Of a DNA stretch of 64,000 bases, positions 25,744 through 33,523 are shown piece by piece. Source of the stretch: Citrobacter amalonaticus Y19 (GTDB lineage: Bacteria > Pseudomonadota > Gammaproteobacteria > Enterobacterales > Enterobacteriaceae). Both the position numbers and the translations under genes were made by a program. Numbering within the stretch: the first letter of the stretch is position 1; every line of letters starts with the position of its first letter. Below the pieces are notes generated by a model. That model did no database searches. It worked only from the letters and a program-made list of their open reading frames with translations, and was not told the origin of the DNA. The DNA lies in the NCBI RefSeq assembly GCF_000981805.1, contig NZ_CP011132.1, forward strand, positions 1,054,001 to 1,118,000. Direction: 5' to 3'.

Positions 25744-27486
25744 ATGGTGTATATGTCCAATAGAATATCAACTCATTCTCTTCCTATGCGTTATGCTGAT
25801 TTTTCAACCCTGGCGGAAGCTCTGGACTATGCCGCTCTGGGAAATGCAGGAATGAATTTTTATGATCGACGCAATCAGCCTGAAGCTGTACTGGAGTACC
25901 GTCAGCTAAAACGGCGGGCAGAAGCCGGGGCTCGGCGGTTGCTTTCGCTGAATCTCAATAAGGGCGATCGTGTCGCGCTGATTGCGGAAACCAGCGTGGG
26001 TTTTGTCGAAGCCTTTTTTGCCTGCCAGTATGCGGGCTTAGTGGCGGTACCGCTGGCCATTCCGATGGGCGTCGGGCAACGCGATTCTTATGCTGCGAAA
26101 TTACAGGGCCTGTTAGCCAGTTGTCAGCCTGCGGCCATTATCAGCAGCGACCAATGGCTGTCACTGATAAATGTTGTCAACGATCATGGGGCGGCAATCC
26201 ATATTCTCAGCAATGCGCAATTTAACGCGTTGCCGGAAAAGGATATCGAACTGCCACTGCCGTCGCCGGACGATATTGCCTACCTCCAGTACACCTCTGG
26301 CAGCACGCGCTTTCCTCGCGGTGTCATCATTACCCACCGTGAAGTGATGTCGAATTTGCGTGTGATTAGTCATGATGGGATCAAATTGCGCGACAGCGAC
26401 CGCTGCGTGTCCTGGCTGCCCTTTTATCATGACATGGGGCTGGTGGGCTTTCTGCTGACGCCTGTGGCGACTCAACTCTCCGTGGACTATCTGCGCACGC
26501 AGGATTTCGCCATGCGTCCGCTGCAGTGGTTGAAGTTAATCAGTCAGAACCGCTGTACCGTCTCCGTGGCGCCACCTTTCGGCTACGATTTATGCTTGCG
26601 TCGCATCAATGACAACGAACTGGCCGGGTTGGATCTCTCCTGCTGGCGTGTTGCCGGGGTGGGGGCTGAACCCATATCTGCCGGGCAACTTAATCAGTTT
26701 GGTGAATGTTTCCAGCGCGCAGGATTTGACAGCAAGGCCTTCATGCCGTGCTACGGACTGGCTGAAAATGCGCTGGCGGTGAGTTTTTCCGACGAAGCGT
26801 CGGGTACCCAGGTGAATGACGTTGACCGCGACATCCTCGAGTGCCAGGGCAAAGCGGTTGCGCCAACGAAAAACACCCGGGCGATTTCCACCTTTGTGAA
26901 TTGCGGCAAAGCACTTCCGGGTCACCGTATTGAAATTCGTAACGAAACCGGGAGCCCGATTCCTGAACGAGAAGTAGGCCATATCTGTATATCCGGTCCG
27001 AGTCTGATGAACGGCTATTTTCAGGATCCGGTTTCGCAAACGGAAATCCAGTCAACGGGTTGGATGGATACCGGGGATCTGGGCTATCTACTGGATGGCT
27101 ACCTGTATGTGACGGGACGTATAAAAGATCTGATCATCATTCGTGGTCGGAATATCTGGCCTCAGGATATTGAGTATATTGCCGAACAGGAACCGGAAAT
27201 TCACTCTGGCGATGCGATAGCGTTTGTGACGTCCCAGGAGCGGATTATTTTACAAATCCAGTGCCGGGTCAGTTGTGAAGAACGTCGCGCGCAGATAGTC
27301 CACAGCCTGACGGCAAGGGTACAAAGCGAGTTTGGCGTTTCTGTCAGTATTGAGCTGTTGCCGCCGCACAGCATTCCGCGAACATCATCCGGGAAACCGG
27401 CGCGGGCAGAAGCGAAAAAACGCTATCTGAACCTCTTCGGCGAGACGCTAAATTCACCGATCCCCGTGTCGGGCTATGCGCAATGA
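25744..27486 (+). CDS. Fatty-acyl-AMP ligase (acyl-ACP synthetase)
   Basis: 580 residues of the ANL adenylating superfamily, FAAL-like in length. The P-loop A3 motif is 'YTSGSTRFPRG' (residues 183-193), 'MPCYGLAEN' is A5, 'TGDLGYLLDGYLYVTGRIKDLIIIRGRNIWPQDIE' type wording covers A7-A8 (quoted in part: 'TGRIKDLIIIRG'), and the C-terminal A10 lysine lies in 'SSGKPAR'. It would activate a fatty acid and load it on the ACP encoded at 28415. The start may be 25744 or 25753; neither has a strong ribosome site. First gene of a tight four-gene operon. Confidence 0.85.
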   Translation: MVYMSNRISTHSLPMRYADFSTLAEALDYAALGNAGMNFYDRRNQPEAVLEYRQLKRRAEAGARRLLSLNLNKGDRVALIAETSVGFVEAFFACQYAGLVAVPLAIPMGVGQRDSYAAKLQGLLASCQPAAIISSDQWLSLINVVNDHGAAIHILSNAQFNALPEKDIELPLPSPDDIAYLQYTSGSTRFPRGVIITHREVMSNLRVISHDGIKLRDSDRCVSWLPFYHDMGLVGFLLTPVATQLSVDYLRTQDFAMRPLQWLKLISQNRCTVSVAPPFGYDLCLRRINDNELAGLDLSCWRVAGVGAEPISAGQLNQFGECFQRAGFDSKAFMPCYGLAENALAVSFSDEASGTQVNDVDRDILECQGKAVAPTKNTRAISTFVNCGKALPGHRIEIRNETGSPIPEREVGHICISGPSLMNGYFQDPVSQTEIQSTGWMDTGDLGYLLDGYLYVTGRIKDLIIIRGRNIWPQDIEYIAEQEPEIHSGDAIAFVTSQERIILQIQCRVSCEERRAQIVHSLTARVQSEFGVSVSIELLPPHSIPRTSSGKPARAEAKKRYLNLFGETLNSPIPVSGYAQ

Positions 27487-28397
27487 ATACCACCGTTGCG
27501 GTGACCGGCGGGACCGGTTTTATCGGCAAACATATCATTGAGAGTCTGCTTTCCCACGGTTTTACCGTTCGGGCGTTAACCCGAACCATTCGTCGCAATG
27601 CGGGCGAAAATCTTGTCTGGATCCGGGGTTCACTGGAAGAAAGCGAGACGCTGGCACAGCTGGTCGCCGGGGCGGATCACGTCGTCCACTGTGCGGGGCA
27701 GGTTCGAGGACACACAGAATCAATCTTCACCCGGTGTAATGTTGACGGTAGCGAGCGACTGATGCAGGCCGCAAAAGAGAGCGGCAGGTGTCAGCGCTTT
27801 TTGCTTATCTCGTCGCTTGCGGCGCGTCACCCTGAACTCTCCTGGTATGCTAATTCCAAGTATGTCGCTGAACAGCGGCTCACGGCGATGTCCGCCGGGA
27901 TTGCGCTGGGGATTTTTCGCCCTACGGCGGTGTACGGTCCCGGTGACAAAGAGTTAAACCCGTTGTTTCGCACGATGCTGCGTGGTTTCCTTCCGCGATT
28001 TGGCGCCGCCGATACGCGATTGTCATTTTTGCATGTGAGTGATTTGGCTCAGGCTGTCAGTCAATGGCTCATGGCCGAGCGGACGCCGGTTTATCCTTAT
28101 GAGTTATGCGATGGCGTTGCCGGTGGCTACAGCTGGCAACGTCTTCAGGAAATTGCGGCCGCAGTGCGTAAGAGACCGGTCAGGACCGTGAGCATTCCGC
28201 TGCCGTTACTGACATTGGTTGCCGATACGAGCACGTTAATCAGTCGGTTTGCTGGGAAAGAACCGATGTTGACCCGCAGTAAAGTTTGCGAATTAACCCA
28301 CTCGGACTGGTCAGCAAATAATAAATGTCTCTGCGAAAAAATAAATTGGTTTCCCCGGGTGAGTTTGGAATCTGCGTTACGCCAGGGGCTATTTTGA
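27483..28397 (+). CDS. NAD(P)-dependent reductase (CerR-like, extended SDR)
   Basis: 304 residues, extended short-chain dehydrogenase/epimerase. 'VTGGTGFIGKHI' (8-18) is the Rossmann turn, Y122-x-x-x-K126 in 'WYANSKYV' the catalytic pair, with 'LISSLAA' upstream supplying the serine. It starts four bases inside the ligase gene (ATGA). Sphingolipid clusters of alpha-proteobacteria carry a similar epimerase-like protein that reduces the 3-keto group of the base or ceramide, so that role is likely here. A nucleotide-sugar epimerase is the alternative, but no sugar genes are near. Confidence 0.8.
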   Translation: MNTTVAVTGGTGFIGKHIIESLLSHGFTVRALTRTIRRNAGENLVWIRGSLEESETLAQLVAGADHVVHCAGQVRGHTESIFTRCNVDGSERLMQAAKESGRCQRFLLISSLAARHPELSWYANSKYVAEQRLTAMSAGIALGIFRPTAVYGPGDKELNPLFRTMLRGFLPRFGAADTRLSFLHVSDLAQAVSQWLMAERTPVYPYELCDGVAGGYSWQRLQEIAAAVRKRPVRTVSIPLPLLTLVADTSTLISRFAGKEPMLTRSKVCELTHSDWSANNKCLCEKINWFPRVSLESALRQGLF

Positions 28398-28414
28398 TTA
28401 TTTAGATTACAGGT

Positions 28415-28687
28415 ATGTTATTTTCTATGTTAAATCATGAAGAAGTAATGGATTACACCCTTCACTGTCTACAGGGTATGGTTGAAAGCGGTGTGGATAT
28501 CCATCCTGACAGCGATCTGGTCAATGATCTTGGGCTGGAATCAATTAAAGTCATGGATTTATTAATGTTGCTGGAAGATAAATTCGATATTTCTATCCCC
28601 ATTAATATTTTGCTGGATGTCAGAACACCTGCGCAATTAATGGAAGCGTTAATCCCTTATCTGGAGAGTATTAATGAGTCTTTATGA
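28415..28687 (+). CDS. Dedicated acyl carrier protein
   Basis: 90 residues, acidic and helical. The phosphopantetheine attachment site is S43 in 'DLGLESIKVMDL'. This is a variant of the usual DSL motif and shows it is not the housekeeping AcpP. It lies between the reductase and the synthase and overlaps the synthase start by 14 bases. It would hold the acyl chain condensed with the amino acid by the next gene product. The start could be codon 1 or codon 5. Confidence 0.88.
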   Translation: MLFSMLNHEEVMDYTLHCLQGMVESGVDIHPDSDLVNDLGLESIKVMDLLMLLEDKFDISIPINILLDVRTPAQLMEALIPYLESINESL

Positions 28688-29846
28688 TAAATTCTCGCGC
28701 CTTGCCAGCGAGCGGGAACAATTTCGAATGACGGGGGTTAACCCATTTGGCACATGTATAGATGAAGTGTTTTCTGCAACGGAAGGGCGGATTGGCAACC
28801 AAAAGATTATTCTGGCGGGTACCAATAACTATCTGGGACTCACTTTTAATGCGCAGGCGATTGCTGAGGGGCAGGCAGCATTAGCTAACCAGGGGACGGG
28901 AACGACCGGTTCGCGGATGGCGAACGGCAGTTATGGACCGCACTTAGCGTTAGAACAGGAGATTGCCGCGTTTTTTGGTCGGTCGTCGGCCATTGTCTTC
29001 TCCACGGGCTATACCGCAAATTTAGGGATAATCAGCACGCTTGCCAATCATAATGCGGTGGTACTGCTGGATGCTGATAGCCACGCCAGCATTTATGATG
29101 CCTGTACGTTGGGCGGCGCAGAAATTATCCGTTTTCGCCATAACGATGCGAAAGATCTGGAACGACGTATGGTGCGCCTTGGTGAGCGCGCCAAAGACGC
29201 CATCATCATTGTCGAAGGCATATACAGTATGTTGGGCGACATCGCGCCACTGGTCGACATTGTCGACATCAAAAAACGGCTGGGCGGTTTTTTGATCGTT
29301 GATGAAGCACACTCTTTTGGCGTGATGGGCGCGACGGGGCGGGGACTGGCGGAAGCGATGGGGGTAGAGCAGGGTGTCGACATCATTGTGGGAACCTTCA
29401 GTAAGAGCCTGGCTTCCATTGGTGGTTTTGCCGTAGGCGATCAGGGCATGGATGTTTTGCGTTATGCCAGTCGCCCCTATATTTTTACCGCATCGCCTTC
29501 GCCGTCGAGCATTGCAACCGTTCGTTCGGCGTTAAAAACGATCGCCGCACAACCGGAGTTGCGCCAAAAGTTGTGGGATAACGCAGTGCGATTGTATGAA
29601 GGGCTTGAGAAACTGGGTTATGAGTTGAGTTCGCACATCAGTCCCGTGGTTCCGGTTATTATCGGTACCAAAGAAGAGGGGTTGAGTGCCTGGCGCGAAC
29701 TGATTGCTGCAGGCGTTTACGTGAATCTCATTTTGCCACCGGCAGCACCCGCCGGGATTACGTTGCTACGCTGCAGCGTTAATGCTGCACATACCGACGA
29801 GCAGATTGACATGATTATTCAGGCATTTGCGCAGCTAAAAAAATGA
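28674..29846 (+). CDS. Serine-palmitoyltransferase-like alpha-oxoamine synthase
   Basis: 390 residues, PLP-dependent alpha-oxoamine synthase. The PLP lysine is K244 in 'GTFSKSLASIGGF', the stacking histidine H137 in 'DADSHASIYD', and 'IVDEAHSFG' gives D210 and H213. The 'SKSLASIGGF' wording is that of serine palmitoyltransferases rather than BioF or Kbl. It would condense an acyl-ACP with serine (or a related amino acid) to a 3-keto sphingoid base. Its neighbours (ACP, acyl ligase, reductase, N-acyltransferase) reproduce a bacterial ceramide set. It ends the operon at a terminator. Confidence 0.87.
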   Translation: MSLYDKFSRLASEREQFRMTGVNPFGTCIDEVFSATEGRIGNQKIILAGTNNYLGLTFNAQAIAEGQAALANQGTGTTGSRMANGSYGPHLALEQEIAAFFGRSSAIVFSTGYTANLGIISTLANHNAVVLLDADSHASIYDACTLGGAEIIRFRHNDAKDLERRMVRLGERAKDAIIIVEGIYSMLGDIAPLVDIVDIKKRLGGFLIVDEAHSFGVMGATGRGLAEAMGVEQGVDIIVGTFSKSLASIGGFAVGDQGMDVLRYASRPYIFTASPSPSSIATVRSALKTIAAQPELRQKLWDNAVRLYEGLEKLGYELSSHISPVVPVIIGTKEEGLSAWRELIAAGVYVNLILPPAAPAGITLLRCSVNAAHTDEQIDMIIQAFAQLKK

Positions 29847-29856
29847 TGCTCTCTCC

Positions 29857-29893
29857 CCGCAGCGGATATTTTTCCTGAAAATACCCGCTGCGG
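29857..29893. terminator. Bidirectional terminator between synthase and LptG-like gene
   Basis: CCGCAGCGGATATTTT and AAAATACCCGCTGCGG pair with one mismatch around TCCTG, with U-rich runs on both strands. The two genes converge here. Confidence 0.8.
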
Positions 29894-29939
29894 TTTCTGA
29901 ATCTCCAGCCCATCGTACTGCCTGCTAAATGTTGTGATA

Positions 29940-31007
29940 TCAGGGCTGGCGATCGAATCGAAAAACAAGAATTAGCGCCACCACCAGCAGCAATGCCGGG
30001 GGTACCAGCGTTGTCATCTGCACGTTAAGAGAATACAGCAATCCCAGGTTGGCGATGATCTGGTCGCAGACGTAAGTCAGCAGTCCAACGACCACGCCAG
30101 CGGCTAAGCGACTCCCCAGTCCAGGGGCGCGGGGCGCGCTAAAAGTGAAAGGGATTGCCAGTAAAATCATCGCCAGGATCAACAGCGGATGTCCCAACTT
30201 CTGCCACAACGCCAGCGTAAATTCGAGGCTGGGTTGACCCGTGTTCTTCAGGTAGGAAATATAATGACTGAGTTGCTTAACTGAAAAGCTACTGCCAGGT
30301 AAGGTGAGTTCCTGCAGGCTCATGCCTGCAAAGAGAGATGGCCATGCTACGTTTTCTTTCGCCTCTGTGGTCTCTTTACCGTTGGCCCACTCTTTTTGAT
30401 TTACACCTTTAAGCAGCCAGATTCCATTATCTGAAATGGTCGCTGTTTGCGCATAAATATACCGTTGCAGCGTGTGGTCCACCCGGTAGTAAAACAGCTC
30501 AATGCCGACTGGCTGGCGCTGTTCGTTCAGTGATTTCACCGTTACAAACTCATTGCCGCGGCGGGCCCACAGAATATTTCCCGCCGTATCCTGGCTGGTA
30601 TAGCGCGTTTTTATCTGCAATGCCCGCTGTTGCAGTGGCGAGGCAACCCATTCATCAATGGCGCCGAGGGCCACGGTCAGCATCAGTCCTGCGCTAAGCG
30701 TTACCATGGCTATTCTGAAAATTGAATAACCCGTGGTGCGTATTGCGATTAATTCCCCGCTTTTCGACAACTGTCCCAGCCCAACGATACCGCCGATCAG
30801 CGCGATAAACGGGCCAAGATCGATGAAGGTTCTGGGCAATGTCATCAACACGACCATCACGGCCTGCGTCCAGCGATATCCGTCAGGACTCACATCATCG
30901 AGTTCGTTGATCAGATTGAAGGTGGTAAACAGGGGAAGCAGTAACCCCGCGGCAGCCGCAAATCCTAAAGAAAGATTGCGTATTAAATAGCGGCTGAAGA
31001 GATTCAT
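29940..31007 (-). CDS. LptG-like permease of a lipid exporter
   Basis: 355 residues of the YjgP/YjgQ (LptF/LptG) family. Three membrane spans come first ('FSRYLIRNLSLGFAAAAGLLLPLF'), then a periplasmic beta-rich domain of about 150 residues, then three spans ('FTLALWQKLGHPLLILAMILLAIPF'). The start at 31007 overlaps the LptF-like stop by four bases (ATGA). In the Lpt machine LptFG pull lipopolysaccharide from the inner membrane, driven by LptB. No LptB-type ATPase is encoded nearby, so it may borrow the housekeeping one. Position beside the sphingolipid genes suggests a dedicated substrate. Confidence 0.85.
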   Translation of the reverse strand: MNLFSRYLIRNLSLGFAAAAGLLLPLFTTFNLINELDDVSPDGYRWTQAVMVVLMTLPRTFIDLGPFIALIGGIVGLGQLSKSGELIAIRTTGYSIFRIAMVTLSAGLMLTVALGAIDEWVASPLQQRALQIKTRYTSQDTAGNILWARRGNEFVTVKSLNEQRQPVGIELFYYRVDHTLQRYIYAQTATISDNGIWLLKGVNQKEWANGKETTEAKENVAWPSLFAGMSLQELTLPGSSFSVKQLSHYISYLKNTGQPSLEFTLALWQKLGHPLLILAMILLAIPFTFSAPRAPGLGSRLAAGVVVGLLTYVCDQIIANLGLLYSLNVQMTTLVPPALLLVVALILVFRFDRQP

Positions 31008-32074
31008 CGACGAATTTTCCACAGCAGAGTGCCGTCGCGGATCAGCAGAAGAAACAAGCCAACCAGCATGAGCAGGGGAATCAACCACAGGCCAGGAATC
31101 ACGGGCAATGCGCCGTTGGCAACCAGCGTGCGGCAAATGTTGCCGCCATAAAAAATGATGACGAATAAGAGCGTGAGCGGGGTAAGCGTAGAAAACCGTC
31201 CCTGGCGTGGCCTGACGCGGCTTAGCGGGATCGCCAGCAGCGCCATTAGCAATGTGCTGACGCCACGGCTTTCCCGCCATTGCAGTTCCGCAGTATCAGC
31301 AGGTGCAGAGGAACGAAAGAGCGTTGCGACAGATTTCGCCTTGCGTTTGACCTCGTCATTCTGGTCGAACGGCTTCAGGTTCAGTCTGAGATTACGAAAA
31401 ACTTGCTCGCTATCATCCCGGCCCTGGTGCGCCAGAACATAGGCGGTACCGGTGTGCAACATCACCGTGGGGGTCGACGGCGACGGGTCGACAACCTCAA
31501 CACCGCTGGCCCTGAAGATACTGGTCTTATTGCCAGAGGAGGTATAAATCAGCGTATCGATGAGATGATTCGTGTCGGGATCAATCTGCCGGGCGAGGAT
31601 CATCCGCCCGCTGTTGTTGATATTAAACTTTCTTGCCTGCAGATGACGGACATCCAGCTCAGACTGCGACTGTTGTTCTAGCTGATAAATTTGCGAGTAA
31701 GCCCAGGGTCTACCGTACAGTGACAGTAGCGTCACCAGAATACTCAAGGGAACGGCGAGGTACATGACGGCGCGATAAAGGCGTGAAGGCGTAGCACCAG
31801 AGGCGGATATCGCCGTGATCTCCGAATCGGTATACATTTGACCCAGGGTGACGCCGACGGAAACGTACAGGCCAACCGGGAGCAGCATCTCCAGCGCAAT
31901 CAGTACCTTGTAGAAGACAACATCCAGCACGACGTCCAGGGCTAATGTACCGTTTGCCGCTTCGGTCAGGTAGCGCTGCGCGCAATAGCTGGCGAAAATA
32001 AAGATCAGAAAACCTACCATGGTCACGACCAGTCGTTGAATACCGGTCATGATGTAGCGTTCAATTAATTTCAT
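31004..32074 (-). CDS. LptF-like permease of a lipid exporter
   Basis: 356 residues of the LptF/LptG family. It has an N-terminal span after 'LIERYIMTGIQRLVVTMVGF', the typical 'GVTLGQMYTDSEITAISASGATPSRL' coupling-helix region (quoted in part: 'SEITAISASG'), a periplasmic jellyroll and three last spans. Precedes and overlaps the LptG-like gene. The pair is a second set, because housekeeping lptFG of enterobacteria lies elsewhere (beside pepA). Most likely moves a lipid made by the adjacent cluster to the outer membrane (inference). Confidence 0.85.
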   Translation of the reverse strand: MKLIERYIMTGIQRLVVTMVGFLIFIFASYCAQRYLTEAANGTLALDVVLDVVFYKVLIALEMLLPVGLYVSVGVTLGQMYTDSEITAISASGATPSRLYRAVMYLAVPLSILVTLLSLYGRPWAYSQIYQLEQQSQSELDVRHLQARKFNINNSGRMILARQIDPDTNHLIDTLIYTSSGNKTSIFRASGVEVVDPSPSTPTVMLHTGTAYVLAHQGRDDSEQVFRNLRLNLKPFDQNDEVKRKAKSVATLFRSSAPADTAELQWRESRGVSTLLMALLAIPLSRVRPRQGRFSTLTPLTLLFVIIFYGGNICRTLVANGALPVIPGLWLIPLLMLVGLFLLLIRDGTLLWKIRR

Positions 32075-32085
32075 CGCGAGCCCGG

Positions 32086-32646
32086 CTATTCATTAACCAT
32101 CTCTTGTACCATCGCGATAACCTGATGCACCTCTTTCGGCGTCAGATCGCCATCCTTTGCCCACAGAACGCGGCCCTCTTTATCCAGCACCAGAATGGTC
32201 GAACTCATCTCATTGAGTTGCCAGGCACTGCGCCCCAGTCCGCTGCTGTCGATGATAAATTGCGCCCACGGGTAGCGGCGTTTGTTTTTTTCTATTTTGC
32301 CGAGCACGAAGAAACCGGAGCCAAAGATCACATCGTCTGTATTCACGATGGTGGTGGGCTGAAAACGGTCCTGGGGAAAATTGGCGGCTTTTACGGCCTT
32401 AATCAGCATTGAGTTTTTCTTTTTTGCGGATTTTCGTCCGGCAATGTACTGAACAATGCGCACTTTCCCCGCCAGTTCGCCGCTATTCCAGGTTCGATAG
32501 CTAAACGCATCGTGATTATCCAGCAGCAATTCGCCGCGATCCGTAATGGCGACCGGCTTGACCGGTTGGCCTTCGACAAAGTTATGCGCGAAGGCCAGCC
32601 AGGGCGAGAGCAGGAATGAAGCAATCAGTAATTGACGTAGCAGCAT
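32086..32646 (-). CDS. YtfJ-family periplasmic protein
   Basis: 186 residues with a signal peptide ('MLLRQLLIASFLLSPWLAFA') and high similarity in wording to E. coli YtfJ ('ITDRGELLLDN', 'IAGRKSAKKKNSMLI', 'TIVNTDDVIFGSG', 'VLDKEGRVLWAKDG'). The fold resembles thioredoxin/AhpC without an active-site CxxC. YtfJ has no settled function. It lies 12 bp upstream of the LptF-like gene in the same operon, so this copy may serve the exported lipid. Confidence 0.8.
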   Translation of the reverse strand: MLLRQLLIASFLLSPWLAFAHNFVEGQPVKPVAITDRGELLLDNHDAFSYRTWNSGELAGKVRIVQYIAGRKSAKKKNSMLIKAVKAANFPQDRFQPTTIVNTDDVIFGSGFFVLGKIEKNKRRYPWAQFIIDSSGLGRSAWQLNEMSSTILVLDKEGRVLWAKDGDLTPKEVHQVIAMVQEMVNE

Positions 32647-32698
32647 CGCAGATCCTTTATGTCGCTGAGTCAGAATAGGGAATCATGTGCAGCCCGAC

Positions 32699-33523
32699 CT
32701 ACAGAGGATAACGGGTGAGCAATTGTTCTATACGCTCGCGAATAGCGCTATCCAGTACGCCTGGCGCGTTGTACGGTTTTCTCATTTCCATCGCATCGGT
32801 CACCATCTCATCATGCTGGTCTCCCATCAGACCATTAATCGCGGCCAGAAAGCGGGAGACGGCGCGAGCATCGTGATTGTCCGGATAGAGAGAGCGTAAC
32901 GTGTCGTAATAAGAAACCTGCTGACTGATGATTTTCCGCATGGCATGAAATTCACTGCCCGTCAGTTGCGGTCTGGCAATAAATTCTCGCAGCGTGCGCA
33001 TTTGCGCCTGACAATAGGCCATAAATTCGCTTGCTGTCTCTGGCTGACTGTGGCGCAGGGAATACTGGACGATTCGCCAGACGGGGAGGCTCAGGTAAAT
33101 ACGCAACTGCCTTCCATAAGTGGCAGTAATCGTTTTATTCCCGTTACGAAATCCGTCCTGGAAGTGACCGAGAAAAACGGTGGTTTTGCTGAATAAAAAA
33201 CCTGACCGGTGGTTTTTGCGGTAGAGTCGCTGAGCAAAACGTAAATGCTTATAACGCGCGCGAATGTATTTGTATTGCTTCCGTTCGCTGTCTGACAGTT
33301 CGCCGCCTTGTAATGGCTTCAGTACCAACTGCAATAAGTCCTTTCGGGTAAAACCATCCTCCCAAAACTGCAGGCACAGATCATAACAGCGGCGGATATT
33401 GACGTCGGTGCAGTCGATCGGCACACGCTCCGGCAGTCTAGCGTTGAGATCAACAATGTCATCCTCTTCCACCGCCACAAACAGGCGCTGGAGAACGTCA
33501 GGTGAGAATTTTTCGTGCGTCAT
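32699..33523 (-). CDS. Unrecognised helical protein, perhaps CHAD-like
   Basis: 274 residues, basic and predicted almost all alpha-helical, with no signal peptide or membrane span. Clusters of Arg/Lys/Tyr ('RKQYKYIRARYKHLRFAQRLYRKNHR') could bind a polyanion. The segment 'EFHAMRKIISQQVSYY...AINGLMGDQHDEM' distantly recalls the second half of a CHAD (polyphosphate-binding) domain, but this is not secure. Its start overlaps the yghQ stop by four bases, so it works with the flippase. Function unknown. Confidence 0.6.
   Translation of the reverse strand: MTHEKFSPDVLQRLFVAVEEDDIVDLNARLPERVPIDCTDVNIRRCYDLCLQFWEDGFTRKDLLQLVLKPLQGGELSDSERKQYKYIRARYKHLRFAQRLYRKNHRSGFLFSKTTVFLGHFQDGFRNGNKTITATYGRQLRIYLSLPVWRIVQYSLRHSQPETASEFMAYCQAQMRTLREFIARPQLTGSEFHAMRKIISQQVSYYDTLRSLYPDNHDARAVSRFLAAINGLMGDQHDEMVTDAMEMRKPYNAPGVLDSAIRERIEQLLTRYPL

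Noticed and set aside
28674..29846. Reading the synthase as Kbl (2-amino-3-ketobutyrate ligase) or BioF
   Set aside because: The PLP-lysine loop wording and the overlap with a dedicated ACP, acyl ligase and reductase fit a serine-palmitoyltransferase-like enzyme; no tdh or bio gene is near.
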